Below, one piece after another: positions 1-8,313 of a DNA stretch of 64,000 bases. Below the pieces are notes generated by a model. The model made no database searches and had not been told where the DNA came from. It worked only from the letters and a program-made list of their open reading frames with translations. Source of the stretch: Labrenzia sp. THAF82. GTDB taxonomy: Bacteria; Pseudomonadota; Alphaproteobacteria; Rhizobiales; Stappiaceae. The stretch is from positions 6,104,501-6,168,500 of the forward strand of contig NZ_CP045354.1 in NCBI RefSeq assembly GCF_009363435.1. Direction: 5' to 3'. A program made the position numbers and the translations under genes. The stretch's first letter is position 1. Each line of letters opens with the position of its first letter.

Positions 1-213
1 CAGCCCGCGCACCCATTTTGCGGCCGCCCAGGTTGCCGGAATTCCAAGGGGTATACTGATCCAGATCGATGTGAGCGGCGACAGGACGGGCAAGCCGAAA
101 GACTTGCCCATCAGGCTCAGCAAAAAAAGATTGATGGCAACGGCGGCGGCGGAGAAAGGATAGAGCACAACTGCCAGTTTCCTTACCGACCAGGTTCCGT
201 CAGTCTGTGTCAT
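1..213 (-). CDS. Small inner-membrane protein at the end of the nir operon (3' end outside window)
   Basis: An open frame begins at an ATG at 213 and runs off the window edge, giving 71 visible codons. It has two hydrophobic segments, about residues 12-36 and 45-65, so a small membrane protein is likely. A GGGAAAGG stretch lies just upstream of the ATG. It follows the CbiX-like gene by 42 bases on the same strand and probably belongs to the same transcript. Small membrane proteins such as NnrT are known beside alphaproteobacterial nitrite reductase genes. The NnrT link is a guess from position and size, not from recognised residues. Confidence 0.55.
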   Translation of the reverse strand, partial: MTQTDGTWSVRKLAVVLYPFSAAAVAINLFLLSLMGKSFGLPVLSPLTSIWISIPLGIPATWAAAKWVRGL

Positions 214-255
214 TGGGCCTTTCCCTTTCGAGGTGACTGGCGAACTGCTCGCATC

Positions 256-1245
256 TCAAACACGTTGCGGCGCATTCACACCGTCCTTGCGACGGGTTGC
301 CCAAGGCCAGGAGCAACGGTTCCGAACAGCTGCTTTGATCTTTTGGAGCATCGTTACGAAACGCGACCCTGCTGGTGCAGCCGAGTAACGCGCAGCCTTA
401 TCAATCGTGTTCGCTTCAACCCCGTCTCTTGTTTGCCCTTCGATTGAAGATACCGGAGGTGGCGAGAAACTGACGGCGAGACGAGATCGATCCATCGGAT
501 CAAAACCATAAGTTCTGCGCCAAGCATTCTTGAGGCTTTGCGCAATCAAACCTGGTACGAACGCGGCCTCGCCGATGGAAGGCAGAAGCACGCCTTGAAA
601 ACGGCCTTCTTCCAGCTCCTGCGGGATATCGACAGTCAAATGTGGTCCCGTCCCGGCAAGAAATGGCAGCAACAGAGTTCTGGGCGTGCTGAACCTTGCG
701 ACCCTTGCCAGAAATGGATCCTGTGCAAGAAAACCCGTACGGATCTTCTTTTTAAATGGTGTCAGGCGCTGCAATCTGCGCGCAAAATACAATGCACACT
801 CTGCTGCAGCCGGTCCGGTTTCAGAACCGTGTGCAGCTATCATGATGTCACATGAGTTGAAGCACCATCCGCGCTGCTCAGCTTCCTGTTTCAGCAATTT
901 GAACGATTGATGCGGCAGACCGGGAAAAGTTCCGAGAGGTGAAAGCTGATGCACTTTGCGATCACCAAGACGGTCGGGCAGCGCTTTTTTCGTGAACCAG
1001 CCATCGGCCATGAAAACCGGCAAAACGTAAGGCACACCGGTAAACGTATCCAGTTGCTGCTCCAGAATACCTGGAGCTGCAAGAGTGGCCGAGCGTATTG
1101 TCCAGCCCGGAAGGACATGCGCTATTCTTTCAGCCAGAGCACTGAGCTGATCCTCACCCGCTTGCGGATCCAGAGGCTGCCCATGCGCGACGATTATCGC
1201 TTCAGTGACTGGTCCCTTCGGAGAAGGTGATCTTGTTCCAGACAT
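256..1245 (-). CDS. CbiX/SirB-type sirohydrochlorin chelatase-like protein with long C-terminal tail
   Basis: This 329-residue protein has two CbiX-like halves. Each carries the metal-binding His in a beta strand-HG motif: H21 in IIVAHGQP and H139 in IMIAAHGSE. The family inserts metal into sirohydrochlorin. NirE upstream makes precorrin-2, and heme d1 synthesis then needs siroheme, so a chelatase in this operon fits that step (inference). The first 44 bases overlap the end of nirN, which indicates translational coupling. Odd point: after about residue 240, where CbiX homologues normally end, there is a Ser/Arg/Ala-rich tail of about 85 residues with no recognisable domain. A shifted natural stop is possible. 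Confidence 0.75.
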   Translation of the reverse strand: MSGTRSPSPKGPVTEAIIVAHGQPLDPQAGEDQLSALAERIAHVLPGWTIRSATLAAPGILEQQLDTFTGVPYVLPVFMADGWFTKKALPDRLGDRKVHQLSPLGTFPGLPHQSFKLLKQEAEQRGWCFNSCDIMIAAHGSETGPAAAECALYFARRLQRLTPFKKKIRTGFLAQDPFLARVARFSTPRTLLLPFLAGTGPHLTVDIPQELEEGRFQGVLLPSIGEAAFVPGLIAQSLKNAWRRTYGFDPMDRSRLAVSFSPPPVSSIEGQTRDGVEANTIDKAARYSAAPAGSRFVTMLQKIKAAVRNRCSWPWATRRKDGVNAPQRV

Positions 1246-2734
1246 TGTATTTCCCAGAAGGTTTACGCATCGGCAAACGCCGGACTTCCTCTAAAGTTTC
1301 GGCGTCGTAGATGATCACCGCACCGTCATCCTCCCAGACAGAGACAAGTGCATGGCTGCCATCACGCGTGAATTCGACATGGGCAACCGTGGCTCCTTCG
1401 ACAGGGCGGAGTGTCTTCACGATTTCAAGACTTTCCTTGTCGATGACATGCATGACGTCCTTGTTCGGACCGAAAAACACATCCACCCAGACATAGCGCG
1501 AGTTCTCGTGACTGCGCATGAAGAAGCCGGGTCCAAGCGTTTCGATCCGCTTTACGGTTTTCCATGTCGTCATGTCGATGACGGTGACTGCGCCGTCCTT
1601 CAGGTGCGGCGTTGCCATGACTGTGGTGTCACCATGTTTCCATGTAATTCCGGATCCAAGATGCGGCATGCCAGGCAAATCAAGGTCAGCGGTCTTCTGC
1701 CCGATGACAAGATCAATAACCTGTCCCCCTTCACCACTGCGGGATGCGCCCATGACGTATTCGTAGCTCTGGTCAAAAAAGAAGTCGTCCAGATAGTCCG
1801 GTGTCGTGATCTTGCGGATCGGGAACGGGTCTTCGCTCTTGATCGGTCCCTCGCTACGCCAATCGTGTGCAAACCCCATCTGTGGTGGGTTCGGGCCGTA
1901 GAAGACTTCCCAGATTTCCGGAACATCCTTAAGCGCGAGCACGAAGCTTTCGCGTGGCGGAGCCTGATAGACAGCAGAAATTCGGCTGGGTGTGCCATCC
2001 TTGCCTTTGACAGTTTGCACCTTCGCCACGCTCAGATCGTCCGTTGAAAGGATCGTCAGCGAGTTCGGAAGATAGTTGGCGACCGCCAACCACTTGCCAT
2101 CGTGCGAGATGGCGATGTTGCGGCTGTTCAGGCCTGCTCGGATGCGACCGACTTCCTGAAGCGCATAGAGGTCGTATTTCTGCACCCACCCGTCGCGCGA
2201 CATGATGAAAACAAAGCGTCCGTTCGGTGAGAACTTCGGTCCGCCGTGAACCGCGAACGGTGTCTCGAAACGATCAAGCGTTTCAAAGGTATCACCATCC
2301 AGAACACTGACGTGATGATCGCCGGTCTCCACCGCAAGTGTGATGTTCATCGGATCGGATGACCAGATCGGGGTTTCAACGGACTTGTAGTCCTCGTTCA
2401 TCACGCGGCTGGACATGATTTCAGCTTCACCCCAGGGAGGCACGTCTGCCAGGGGCTGTTTCAGAAAGGCAGCAAGTTCGTCGATTTGCTCGCTGCTCAG
2501 TATTTCACTGAACGCAGGCATCTGCGTTGCTTCCCGGCCGTCACGTATGACTGAGACGAGATTGGGACCACGCATGCGACCCAGCGTTTGCGGGATCAGA
2601 GCCGGCCCCAACCCGCCCAGCCGTTCAGCGCCGTGGCACTCCTGACAGTTTTCGACATAGTTCTGCATCGGGTCCGCCATCGGTGCAGTCAATGTCAGGG
2701 CCAGAACGCTAAGCGAAACGATGAGCCGGGTCAT
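1202..2734 (-). CDS. nirN: NirN, cytochrome c / d1-type beta-propeller (dihydro-heme d1 dehydrogenase)
   Basis: The 510-residue protein has an N-terminal signal peptide (about residues 1-20), a mono-heme cytochrome c domain with CQECH (C30, C33, H34), and an eight-bladed d1-type propeller over the rest. The layout is that of NirS paralogue NirN, which catalyses the last dehydrogenation giving heme d1 and hands the cofactor over in the periplasm. Its 26-base overlap with nirJ and 44-base overlap with the CbiX-like gene place it in the heme d1 operon. NirS itself is a separate gene at 10783-12459, which argues against calling this one the nitrite reductase. Confidence 0.9.
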   Translation of the reverse strand: MTRLIVSLSVLALTLTAPMADPMQNYVENCQECHGAERLGGLGPALIPQTLGRMRGPNLVSVIRDGREATQMPAFSEILSSEQIDELAAFLKQPLADVPPWGEAEIMSSRVMNEDYKSVETPIWSSDPMNITLAVETGDHHVSVLDGDTFETLDRFETPFAVHGGPKFSPNGRFVFIMSRDGWVQKYDLYALQEVGRIRAGLNSRNIAISHDGKWLAVANYLPNSLTILSTDDLSVAKVQTVKGKDGTPSRISAVYQAPPRESFVLALKDVPEIWEVFYGPNPPQMGFAHDWRSEGPIKSEDPFPIRKITTPDYLDDFFFDQSYEYVMGASRSGEGGQVIDLVIGQKTADLDLPGMPHLGSGITWKHGDTTVMATPHLKDGAVTVIDMTTWKTVKRIETLGPGFFMRSHENSRYVWVDVFFGPNKDVMHVIDKESLEIVKTLRPVEGATVAHVEFTRDGSHALVSVWEDDGAVIIYDAETLEEVRRLPMRKPSGKYNVWNKITFSEGTSH

Positions 2735-3929
2735 GGCGTTTTCCTCGGAATGGTGTCACGGTGAGACGTTCTAAACCTTCTCCGTCCGTGCCGATTTCTG
2801 CGTCGCTGAGATAACAGGCAGGGTCTTCAGCCCACGGGTCCCCCGTTACCTGCAGCGCGCGAATGCGGGTGTTGCCACCGCAGACGTTCTTGAACGCACA
2901 GGCTCCGCAACGGCCCTTAAGCGGCCGGGGCCGTGTTCTGAGCTGCGCCAGCATGGCGTCGCTGCCTGTCCAGAGTTTCGAAAAGGGATCCGTTTTCACA
3001 CTGCCGATCGTGTAGTCGGACCAATATGTATCCGGATGCACATTGCCGAGCGTGTCGATATTCGCGACACCCAGACCGGAAGAATTGCCGCCCCAGGCTA
3101 TCAGGTGCTCTTTAATATGCGCGGCAGTCTCCGCTCCGAACCGTTCTCTCACCCAGTTCAGGAAATAGACAGCATCCGCATCATTGTTCCCGGTGACGAT
3201 GTCTAGAGGTGTGCCTCCGTCGACACCTTCCCAGGCCCGCGCCAGCAGCAGGTCCATCGCCCAGCGCGACCGTTTGTGCTCGGCATCTTCGCCGCGGTGC
3301 TTGTCACCCCGGCCCGCATAGACCAGATGGGACAGATAAAACTTGTCGACACCCTCGTCATCGCAAAGGCGCAAAAGGTCCGGAAGACTGGTAAAATTGC
3401 CCTCCGTCAGCGTAAAGCGCAGTCCCACCTTGATCCCACGTGCCTTGCATTCACGCACACCGCGAAGGGCGTCTTGAAATGCTCCATTGACACCTCGGAA
3501 CCAGTCGTTGGTCTTGCCTATCCCGTCGATCGAAATTCCAACGTAGTCAAAGCCGATTTCGGCAACCTTGTCGGCCGCCTCACCGTGCAGTTTTGTTCCG
3601 TTGGTCGACAGCGCAAGCATACGCACCAGCTTGCGAGCGCGTGCTGCAATATCGAACAGATCGCGCCGATCGAGCGGTTCGCCACCTGACAGAATGAGCG
3701 CCGGAATACGGAAGCGACCGAGATCTTCCAGGGTTTCCATGGCCTGCCCGGCCGTCAGTTCTCCCGGGAAGTCAACGTCGGCGGAAACCGTGTAGCAGTG
3801 CCGGCATTTCAAATTGCAGCGACGTGTGAGGTTCCAGATCACAACAGGCTTGACCGGCCCTGTCCCGCGCGGACCTTTGACCGGCGTTGGGTCGTTGATC
3901 TGATGCATGTATTCAGACAGCCGAAACAT
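2709..3929 (-). CDS. nirJ: NirJ, radical SAM enzyme of heme d1 biosynthesis
   Basis: The 406-residue protein has the radical SAM 4Fe-4S motif CxxxCxxC at C38, C42 and C45. A Cys-rich SPASM-type C-terminus (CGAC, NVCGG and a later Cys, roughly residues 340-375) suits an auxiliary cluster. NirJ removes the two propionate side chains of didecarboxysiroheme on the way to heme d1. It lies between nirH (3-base gap) and nirN (26-base overlap). Related SPASM proteins exist (for example the AhbC/AhbD heme enzymes), but the operon context decides for NirJ. Confidence 0.93.
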   Translation of the reverse strand: MFRLSEYMHQINDPTPVKGPRGTGPVKPVVIWNLTRRCNLKCRHCYTVSADVDFPGELTAGQAMETLEDLGRFRIPALILSGGEPLDRRDLFDIAARARKLVRMLALSTNGTKLHGEAADKVAEIGFDYVGISIDGIGKTNDWFRGVNGAFQDALRGVRECKARGIKVGLRFTLTEGNFTSLPDLLRLCDDEGVDKFYLSHLVYAGRGDKHRGEDAEHKRSRWAMDLLLARAWEGVDGGTPLDIVTGNNDADAVYFLNWVRERFGAETAAHIKEHLIAWGGNSSGLGVANIDTLGNVHPDTYWSDYTIGSVKTDPFSKLWTGSDAMLAQLRTRPRPLKGRCGACAFKNVCGGNTRIRALQVTGDPWAEDPACYLSDAEIGTDGEGLERLTVTPFRGKRHDPAHRFA

Positions 3930-3932
3930 GGC

Positions 3933-4421
3933 TCAGCCTTCCTTCCTGCGGAGACGCATTCCGGTCTTTTTCAGGATGCGGGTGGAAAACAGAATGTCGC
4001 TTGCCCGGCATGTGTCGCCCAGCAGTTCAGCGACCTGATCACGCTTTGCAAGCACCTCGTCACGATCAGCTCCGTGCACCATTGCAAATAGATTGTATGG
4101 CCAATCCGGCAATGCCCGCGGGCGGCGATAGCTGTGGGTGACGAAATCAAGTGCACCGACCTTTGGTCCGATGTCGTCGACGATTTCATCGTCAACATCC
4201 CAAACAGTCATGCCATTGGCGGTCATTCCAAGCCGGTAGTGATTGGGAGCAGCACCGATCCGGCGAATGACACCGAGTTTCTTGAGACGCTTCAGACGCT
4301 CCAGGACATCGTCTTCGCTCAGACCAAGCGTCTGCGCGAGCACGGCAAAGGGAGCAGGGACCAGAGGCAAGCCTGCCTGCGTCGCTTCAACAATTGCCCT
4401 GTCGGTCGGATTTAAGGTCAT
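3933..4421 (-). CDS. nirH: NirH, Lrp/AsnC-like siroheme decarboxylase subunit
   Basis: This 162-residue protein combines an AsnC-type winged helix-turn-helix with a RAM-like domain, the AhbA/AhbB/NirDLGH family. These subunits decarboxylate siroheme to 12,18-didecarboxysiroheme. The ATG at 4421 is chosen because it overlaps the nirG stop as ATGA, and the protein then begins right at the family N-terminus (MTLNPTDRAI). The motif HSYRRP matches the heme-binding region of the family. It is one of four such domains in this operon: one fused pair plus two single proteins. Confidence 0.88.
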   Translation of the reverse strand: MTLNPTDRAIVEATQAGLPLVPAPFAVLAQTLGLSEDDVLERLKRLKKLGVIRRIGAAPNHYRLGMTANGMTVWDVDDEIVDDIGPKVGALDFVTHSYRRPRALPDWPYNLFAMVHGADRDEVLAKRDQVAELLGDTCRASDILFSTRILKKTGMRLRRKEG

Positions 4422-4873
4422 GCGTTTACCCGGAAACCTATGAAGAACTCGCGCTCTTTCGGAAACTGCAGGACCTTCAAACCGGTCTCCTGCTCTATTG
4501 CACCGGCAGTCTCGCGAATAGCCGAGCGGCTTTCCGTTGCCAGCACGAACCACATGTTCAGTTTGTGGTCGCGTTCATAATTATGCGCCACTTCGGGGTG
4601 AGCATTGACTTTGGTTAAAACCTCTTCGAAACACTCCTGAGGCACCGCCATGGCACACAGGCAAAATGCACCACCAAGAGCTTCGGCATCGAAAAACGGA
4701 CCGAAACGGGTCAGCAGTCCCTCATCTCTCAGATGTCTGATACGGTCGACAACATCGCCCTCGGCAATCCCGAGTTCATCTGCCAACGTCGCGAAGGGAC
4801 GGGAAGTGAGCGGAAGGTCATCCTGAAGACGATTTATAAGCTGTCTGTCCAGATCCGTGAGTTCACCGGTCAT
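4418..4873 (-). CDS. nirG: NirG, Lrp/AsnC-like siroheme decarboxylase subunit
   Basis: A 151-residue NirDLGH-family protein. It has an N-terminal AsnC HTH and the motif HNYERDHKLNMWF, typical of the AhbB/NirD/NirG branch, with the conserved histidines that contact siroheme. The ATG at 4873 is preferred to longer versions because it overlaps the nirDL stop by four bases (ATGA) and starts at the conserved MTGELTDLDRQ. It overlaps nirH in the same way. The G versus H assignment follows gene order and motif branch. Confidence 0.86.
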   Translation of the reverse strand: MTGELTDLDRQLINRLQDDLPLTSRPFATLADELGIAEGDVVDRIRHLRDEGLLTRFGPFFDAEALGGAFCLCAMAVPQECFEEVLTKVNAHPEVAHNYERDHKLNMWFVLATESRSAIRETAGAIEQETGLKVLQFPKEREFFIGFRVNA

Positions 4874-5859
4874 GCCGCAGCTCCCGAGCGAGCAATCATC
4901 GCGCCGGTCTGCTTGAAGCACCGGCTGGAAAAGAGTGTCTTGAACTTCACACCCTGCAGCTCGGGGAGGCCGCTTGCCTCTGTCAAAGTATCGAGTGCAA
5001 GGCGCCGGCTCTGTGCGTGGATCATGCAATAAAGGCGATAAGGCCAGACATTTTCGACCGGACGGCGTTCGTAACAAAGCGTCACGCCGGGAAGCGCGGC
5101 GAGCGCAGGGCCGGCCGCATCGATCCGCTCAGAGGAGATGTCCCAGACTACCATCGCATTCGATCGCCAGCCGAGTGCCCTATGCCGCACAATGACGCCC
5201 AGGCGGGAAATTATGCCCGCCTCCTGCAGTTCCTTCACCCGGTCCAGAACGTCTTGTTCGCTGCGTTCCAGATTTGCAGCGATGTCACCGAAAGGGCGTG
5301 AACTGAGCGGCATTCCAGTTGTCAGCGCTTGGAGAATGTCGCTGTCGCCCTCTTTCAGGCGACGGAGGTCAACCGGACGAGCGACCGGAGTTTTTCGCGA
5401 ATTGCCCCTAAGCTTGAATCCAAGATCGACATTAAAGGGTCGAACCAGGGGCAAATCGAGGACAACCAGACCAGTCTCGTTCCGGATCTCATCCAGGACC
5501 GCATCGATATGGTCGCGGTTCGGTCCGGTTGCGACAAACCAGAGATTCCAATGGTTCTCGCGCAAATATGAGTGGTTGACACCCACACGACTGCCAACGA
5601 ATTCGGCAACCTGCTCGAGGACTTCGTCTGGAGCTGAAAGTGCCGCCAAGGTGCTGGCCGAGACCGTGTTTGGGGCGCAAGTCGCGCCGACCCGCGTGAT
5701 CCGTCCGCTTGCGCGCAACACATCCAGTCGTTTCAACACCTCTTCCTCAGGGCAACCGATGACGGAGCCGATCACCGAGAAGGGGCGTGGGTCCAGAGGA
5801 AAATCGCGTTGCCAGTCATCCAGCAGCGTGATGTCGGTCGCGTCGCCTATTCGTTCCAT
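4870..5859 (-). CDS. nirDL: NirDL fusion, two siroheme decarboxylase domains in one chain
   Basis: The 329-residue protein contains two complete AsnC/AhbA-B-like units in tandem. The first (about 1-155) carries HSYLRENHWNLWF, the D-type motif. The second (about 168-329) carries CYERRPVENVWPYRLY, the L-type motif. The linker around residue 155-167 is basic and short. NirDL fusions are known, and the enzyme decarboxylates siroheme during heme d1 synthesis. Here the fusion sits with separate nirG and nirH, giving four domains in all. It starts 3 bases after the nirF stop and overlaps nirG by four bases. Confidence 0.9.
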   Translation of the reverse strand: MERIGDATDITLLDDWQRDFPLDPRPFSVIGSVIGCPEEEVLKRLDVLRASGRITRVGATCAPNTVSASTLAALSAPDEVLEQVAEFVGSRVGVNHSYLRENHWNLWFVATGPNRDHIDAVLDEIRNETGLVVLDLPLVRPFNVDLGFKLRGNSRKTPVARPVDLRRLKEGDSDILQALTTGMPLSSRPFGDIAANLERSEQDVLDRVKELQEAGIISRLGVIVRHRALGWRSNAMVVWDISSERIDAAGPALAALPGVTLCYERRPVENVWPYRLYCMIHAQSRRLALDTLTEASGLPELQGVKFKTLFSSRCFKQTGAMIARSGAAA

Positions 5860-5862
5860 GGT

Positions 5863-7011
5863 TCAAAGTCCCGTCTTGTGGGCCCGGGAGGTGAAGAAAA
5901 TCCCGGACGGGCTTTCTGCGTCGATTTCGGCAAGTTTCTCGAATGTGTGCGTGTCGTAGATCATCACCTTTCCGGCATCGCGCACCGAAACCCAGACCTC
6001 GTGTCCGCGTGGTGTGAATTCCATATGAAGGACGGCAGGGCCGGGTTTGAACTCATGAATGATCTCTTTGCTGGGTGTGTCGATCACCTGGATAGTGTCG
6101 TTGAGAGGGTGGGCAAAGTTGACCCAAACCTGGCGACCGTCTGGCCGGGACATCGCAAAGACCGGTTGTCCATAAGTTTCGGTTCGACCGGTTTCGGTCA
6201 GGTCGTCGGCATTGATCCAAAGCACCTGGTGATGGCCGACCGCCGGCAAGACAAACTCGCGTCCGGCACGCGCCCACCCTTCAAGATGCGGCATCTTATA
6301 GACGGGCATTTCCTGCTGACCGCGACCGTATTCAGGCAGAACCCGAATAGGTTTGGGGTTGTCGTCCCAAAGGTCGATTGCCGTCAGTCCATCTTCACCG
6401 AAAAGGCCAGTGATATAGAGACGGCCATCATCGGTGACCAGGGCGTCATAGGGATTGGTGCCAACACCCGTGACCTTGGTGATCTGCGGTTTCCCGGCCG
6501 ACAGATCGGCGATCCAGGTCTCGCCATCATCCCACAGGGTGAACACAAACCGTTTCCCGGGTGCATCCACCAGGCCGATCGTTTTGGAACCCGTCGGAAT
6601 ATCGGCAACCAGATCCAGCGTATCGGCATCGAAGATCCGCACGCCTCCCGGCTCATAGTTGGAAACAGCAACAAGCGAACCGTCATCGGAGATCGCACCG
6701 CCTATTGCATTGCCGGACTGGACAACGCGGTTGGCGATCTTGCGCTCGACGATATCGACCTTCGTCAGTCCACCATCACGGCCGAACACATAGGCGTAGC
6801 GTTGATCCGGTGAATAGACCAGGCTGGCATGCGAAAGATCGCCAAGGCCGGAGATCCGCGTCAGCATTTTTCTTTCAGATTGATCGACGAGCAATAGAGA
6901 TCCCGAAGCCCGTTCGACAACCAGGCCAAGATCGCCTGTCGCGAGGATGGTTTCGGCGTGAACACTACCTGTCATCACGAGCGCCACGAGCGCATTGGCG
7001 ATCCATTTCAT
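5863..7011 (-). CDS. nirF: NirF, d1-type propeller protein of heme d1 biosynthesis
   Basis: The 382-residue protein has an N-terminal signal peptide (about residues 1-19) followed directly by a d1-like eight-bladed propeller. It lacks the cytochrome c domain that NirS and NirN carry. NirF is needed for heme d1 maturation in the periplasm and binds heme d1 or its precursor. Its start codon overlaps the nirC stop by four bases, and nirDL follows after 3 bases, so it is translated from the nirE-led transcript. Length and domain make-up match the family. Confidence 0.92.
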   Translation of the reverse strand: MKWIANALVALVMTGSVHAETILATGDLGLVVERASGSLLLVDQSERKMLTRISGLGDLSHASLVYSPDQRYAYVFGRDGGLTKVDIVERKIANRVVQSGNAIGGAISDDGSLVAVSNYEPGGVRIFDADTLDLVADIPTGSKTIGLVDAPGKRFVFTLWDDGETWIADLSAGKPQITKVTGVGTNPYDALVTDDGRLYITGLFGEDGLTAIDLWDDNPKPIRVLPEYGRGQQEMPVYKMPHLEGWARAGREFVLPAVGHHQVLWINADDLTETGRTETYGQPVFAMSRPDGRQVWVNFAHPLNDTIQVIDTPSKEIIHEFKPGPAVLHMEFTPRGHEVWVSVRDAGKVMIYDTHTFEKLAEIDAESPSGIFFTSRAHKTGL

Positions 7012-7313
7012 TTCAATTCTCCTTGCAGGAGGTACTCAGCGATCTTCTTCGCCTCTGTCTCGCTCATCAAAGGCCGCCACGGCGGCATGGCAGTGCCCTG
7101 GATACCGTCCAGAACGACTTCGGAGAGGGTCTCGACGTCATAGTGGGAAAGCGCATCGGGACGGATGTCCGGCCCAAGGCCACCCTTCAGTGTGAGGCCA
7201 TGGCAGGACCCACAATCCTGATGCACCAGTCTGATCAACGCATCGGGGGAATTGTGCTCGTCGGCAATCGCCGCACTGCAGAAAAAAAGACCAATGGCAA
7301 CAAGTCTAAGCAT
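7008..7313 (-). CDS. nirC: NirC, small periplasmic c-type cytochrome
   Basis: This 101-residue protein has a signal peptide (about residues 1-18) and one class I heme c site CGSCH (C34, C37, H38). A downstream Met in the MPPWRPLM region is a plausible distal ligand. NirC proteins are proposed electron carriers for NirS or for heme d1 assembly. It overlaps nirE by 8 bases at its 5' end and nirF by four bases at its 3' end. A generic cytochrome c would look similar, so position in the nirE-nirF stretch is what identifies it. Confidence 0.88.
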   Translation of the reverse strand: MLRLVAIGLFFCSAAIADEHNSPDALIRLVHQDCGSCHGLTLKGGLGPDIRPDALSHYDVETLSEVVLDGIQGTAMPPWRPLMSETEAKKIAEYLLQGELK

Positions 7314-8100
7314 GAGCGCGCTGCCCTGCGGCAGCCGGCTCTACCGCATCTATATGGTCCGAGGTCACGGCAGGCCATTCGGCACACAGTGTAACGACCT
7401 TGCCGATGACAAAGAGCACTGGCGCTTTCAATTCCGCGTCACGGACATCAAGTGCAACCTGACCAAGGCGGGAGAACAACCGCGTTTCGCGCGGTGTTGT
7501 TGCGTTGGCAATCGCCATGACAGGCGTTGATTCACTCAGACCCTCAGCAACAAGTCTGAGCGCTATTTGGCCAATATTCGCGACGCCCATGTACACGACC
7601 AGTGTCGTTTCTTCGCTGGCTAAGCTTTTCCAATCAAGGTCCAGCGTTCCATTGGCCTGACGATGGCCGGTCACGTAGCGCACACCTGTTGCGAGCCCGC
7701 GATGCGTCAACGGCACCCCAGACGCAGAAGCGGCCCCTTGCGCGGCGGTGATGCCCGGAGCGTATTCGACCAAAATACCGTTTGCCTGCAGGTGAGCTGC
7801 TTCTTCAGACCCGCGCCCGAATATCAGCGGATCTCCACCCTTGAGGCGCGCCACGGTCAAACCTCGTGACGCAAGTTCTGCGAGGATTTCGTTGATTCTT
7901 TCCTGGGGTACAGGGTGGTGGTCTGGTGATTTTCCAACCGAAACACGCTCGGCCGTTTTAGGTGCAAGCGCCAGCACTTCCGGTGAGACGAGACGGTCAT
8001 AAACCACGGCATCAGCTTGCTGAAGCATGCGTACGGCGCGCATTGTGAGGAGGTCCGGATCTCCGGGGCCGGCTCCAATAAGAAAGACTTTTCCCGTCAT
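7306..8100 (-). CDS. nirE: NirE, uroporphyrinogen-III C-methyltransferase
   Basis: The 264-residue SAM-dependent methyltransferase has the CobA/SUMT signatures GAGPGDPDLLT near the N-terminus, then VVYDRLV, RLKGGDPLIFGRG and a GITAA-type segment. It methylates uroporphyrinogen III twice to give precorrin-2, the first step towards siroheme and heme d1. It is the first gene of the heme d1 operon. A GAGG Shine-Dalgarno lies 7 bases before the ATG at 8100. The Dnr/FNR-type box at 8260-8273 is about 166 bases upstream. There is no CysG-type ferrochelatase fusion, leaving that step to another protein such as the CbiX-like product. Confidence 0.92.
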   Translation of the reverse strand: MTGKVFLIGAGPGDPDLLTMRAVRMLQQADAVVYDRLVSPEVLALAPKTAERVSVGKSPDHHPVPQERINEILAELASRGLTVARLKGGDPLIFGRGSEEAAHLQANGILVEYAPGITAAQGAASASGVPLTHRGLATGVRYVTGHRQANGTLDLDWKSLASEETTLVVYMGVANIGQIALRLVAEGLSESTPVMAIANATTPRETRLFSRLGQVALDVRDAELKAPVLFVIGKVVTLCAEWPAVTSDHIDAVEPAAAGQRAHA

Positions 8101-8259
8101 TGAGAGACCTCGCTTCTGCTGAATACTGCCGGACGCTTCAGTTCTGTGCGAAGCGCCGGGGGCACCTGTCGTTTGCAGAAAGGGACGCGTTGGCTCGGCA
8201 ATGACAGTAATGATCGGCGCTTCGCAGAAGTATGATTGCTCGTTTTGGCCCCGAACTGA

Positions 8260-8273
8260 TTGACAATAGTCAA
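8260..8273. promoter_or_regulatory. FNR/Dnr-type box upstream of nirE
   Basis: TTGACAATAGTCAA is a perfect TTGAC-N4-GTCAA palindrome in the gap between the cupredoxin stop and nirE. On the minus strand it reads TTGACTATTGTCAA, identical at 13 of 14 bases to the hemA box at 19627. If it acts as an activator site about 41 bases before the start point, the nirE leader would be about 125 bases. Confidence 0.8.
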
Positions 8274-8313
8274 GGTCAACCAGTTCTAATCGAGCATTTT
8301 TTCATTTTTTTAT

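Noticed and set aside
6561..7394. 277-codon plus-strand frame opposite nirF, nirC and nirE
   Set aside because: Crosses three well-supported genes on the other strand and has a low-complexity Arg/His/Ser product.
8097..8279. 60-codon minus frame overlapping the nirE start
   Set aside because: It runs through the Dnr/FNR box at 8260-8273, has no ribosome site, and its composition is not protein-like. It is better read as promoter and leader of nirE.
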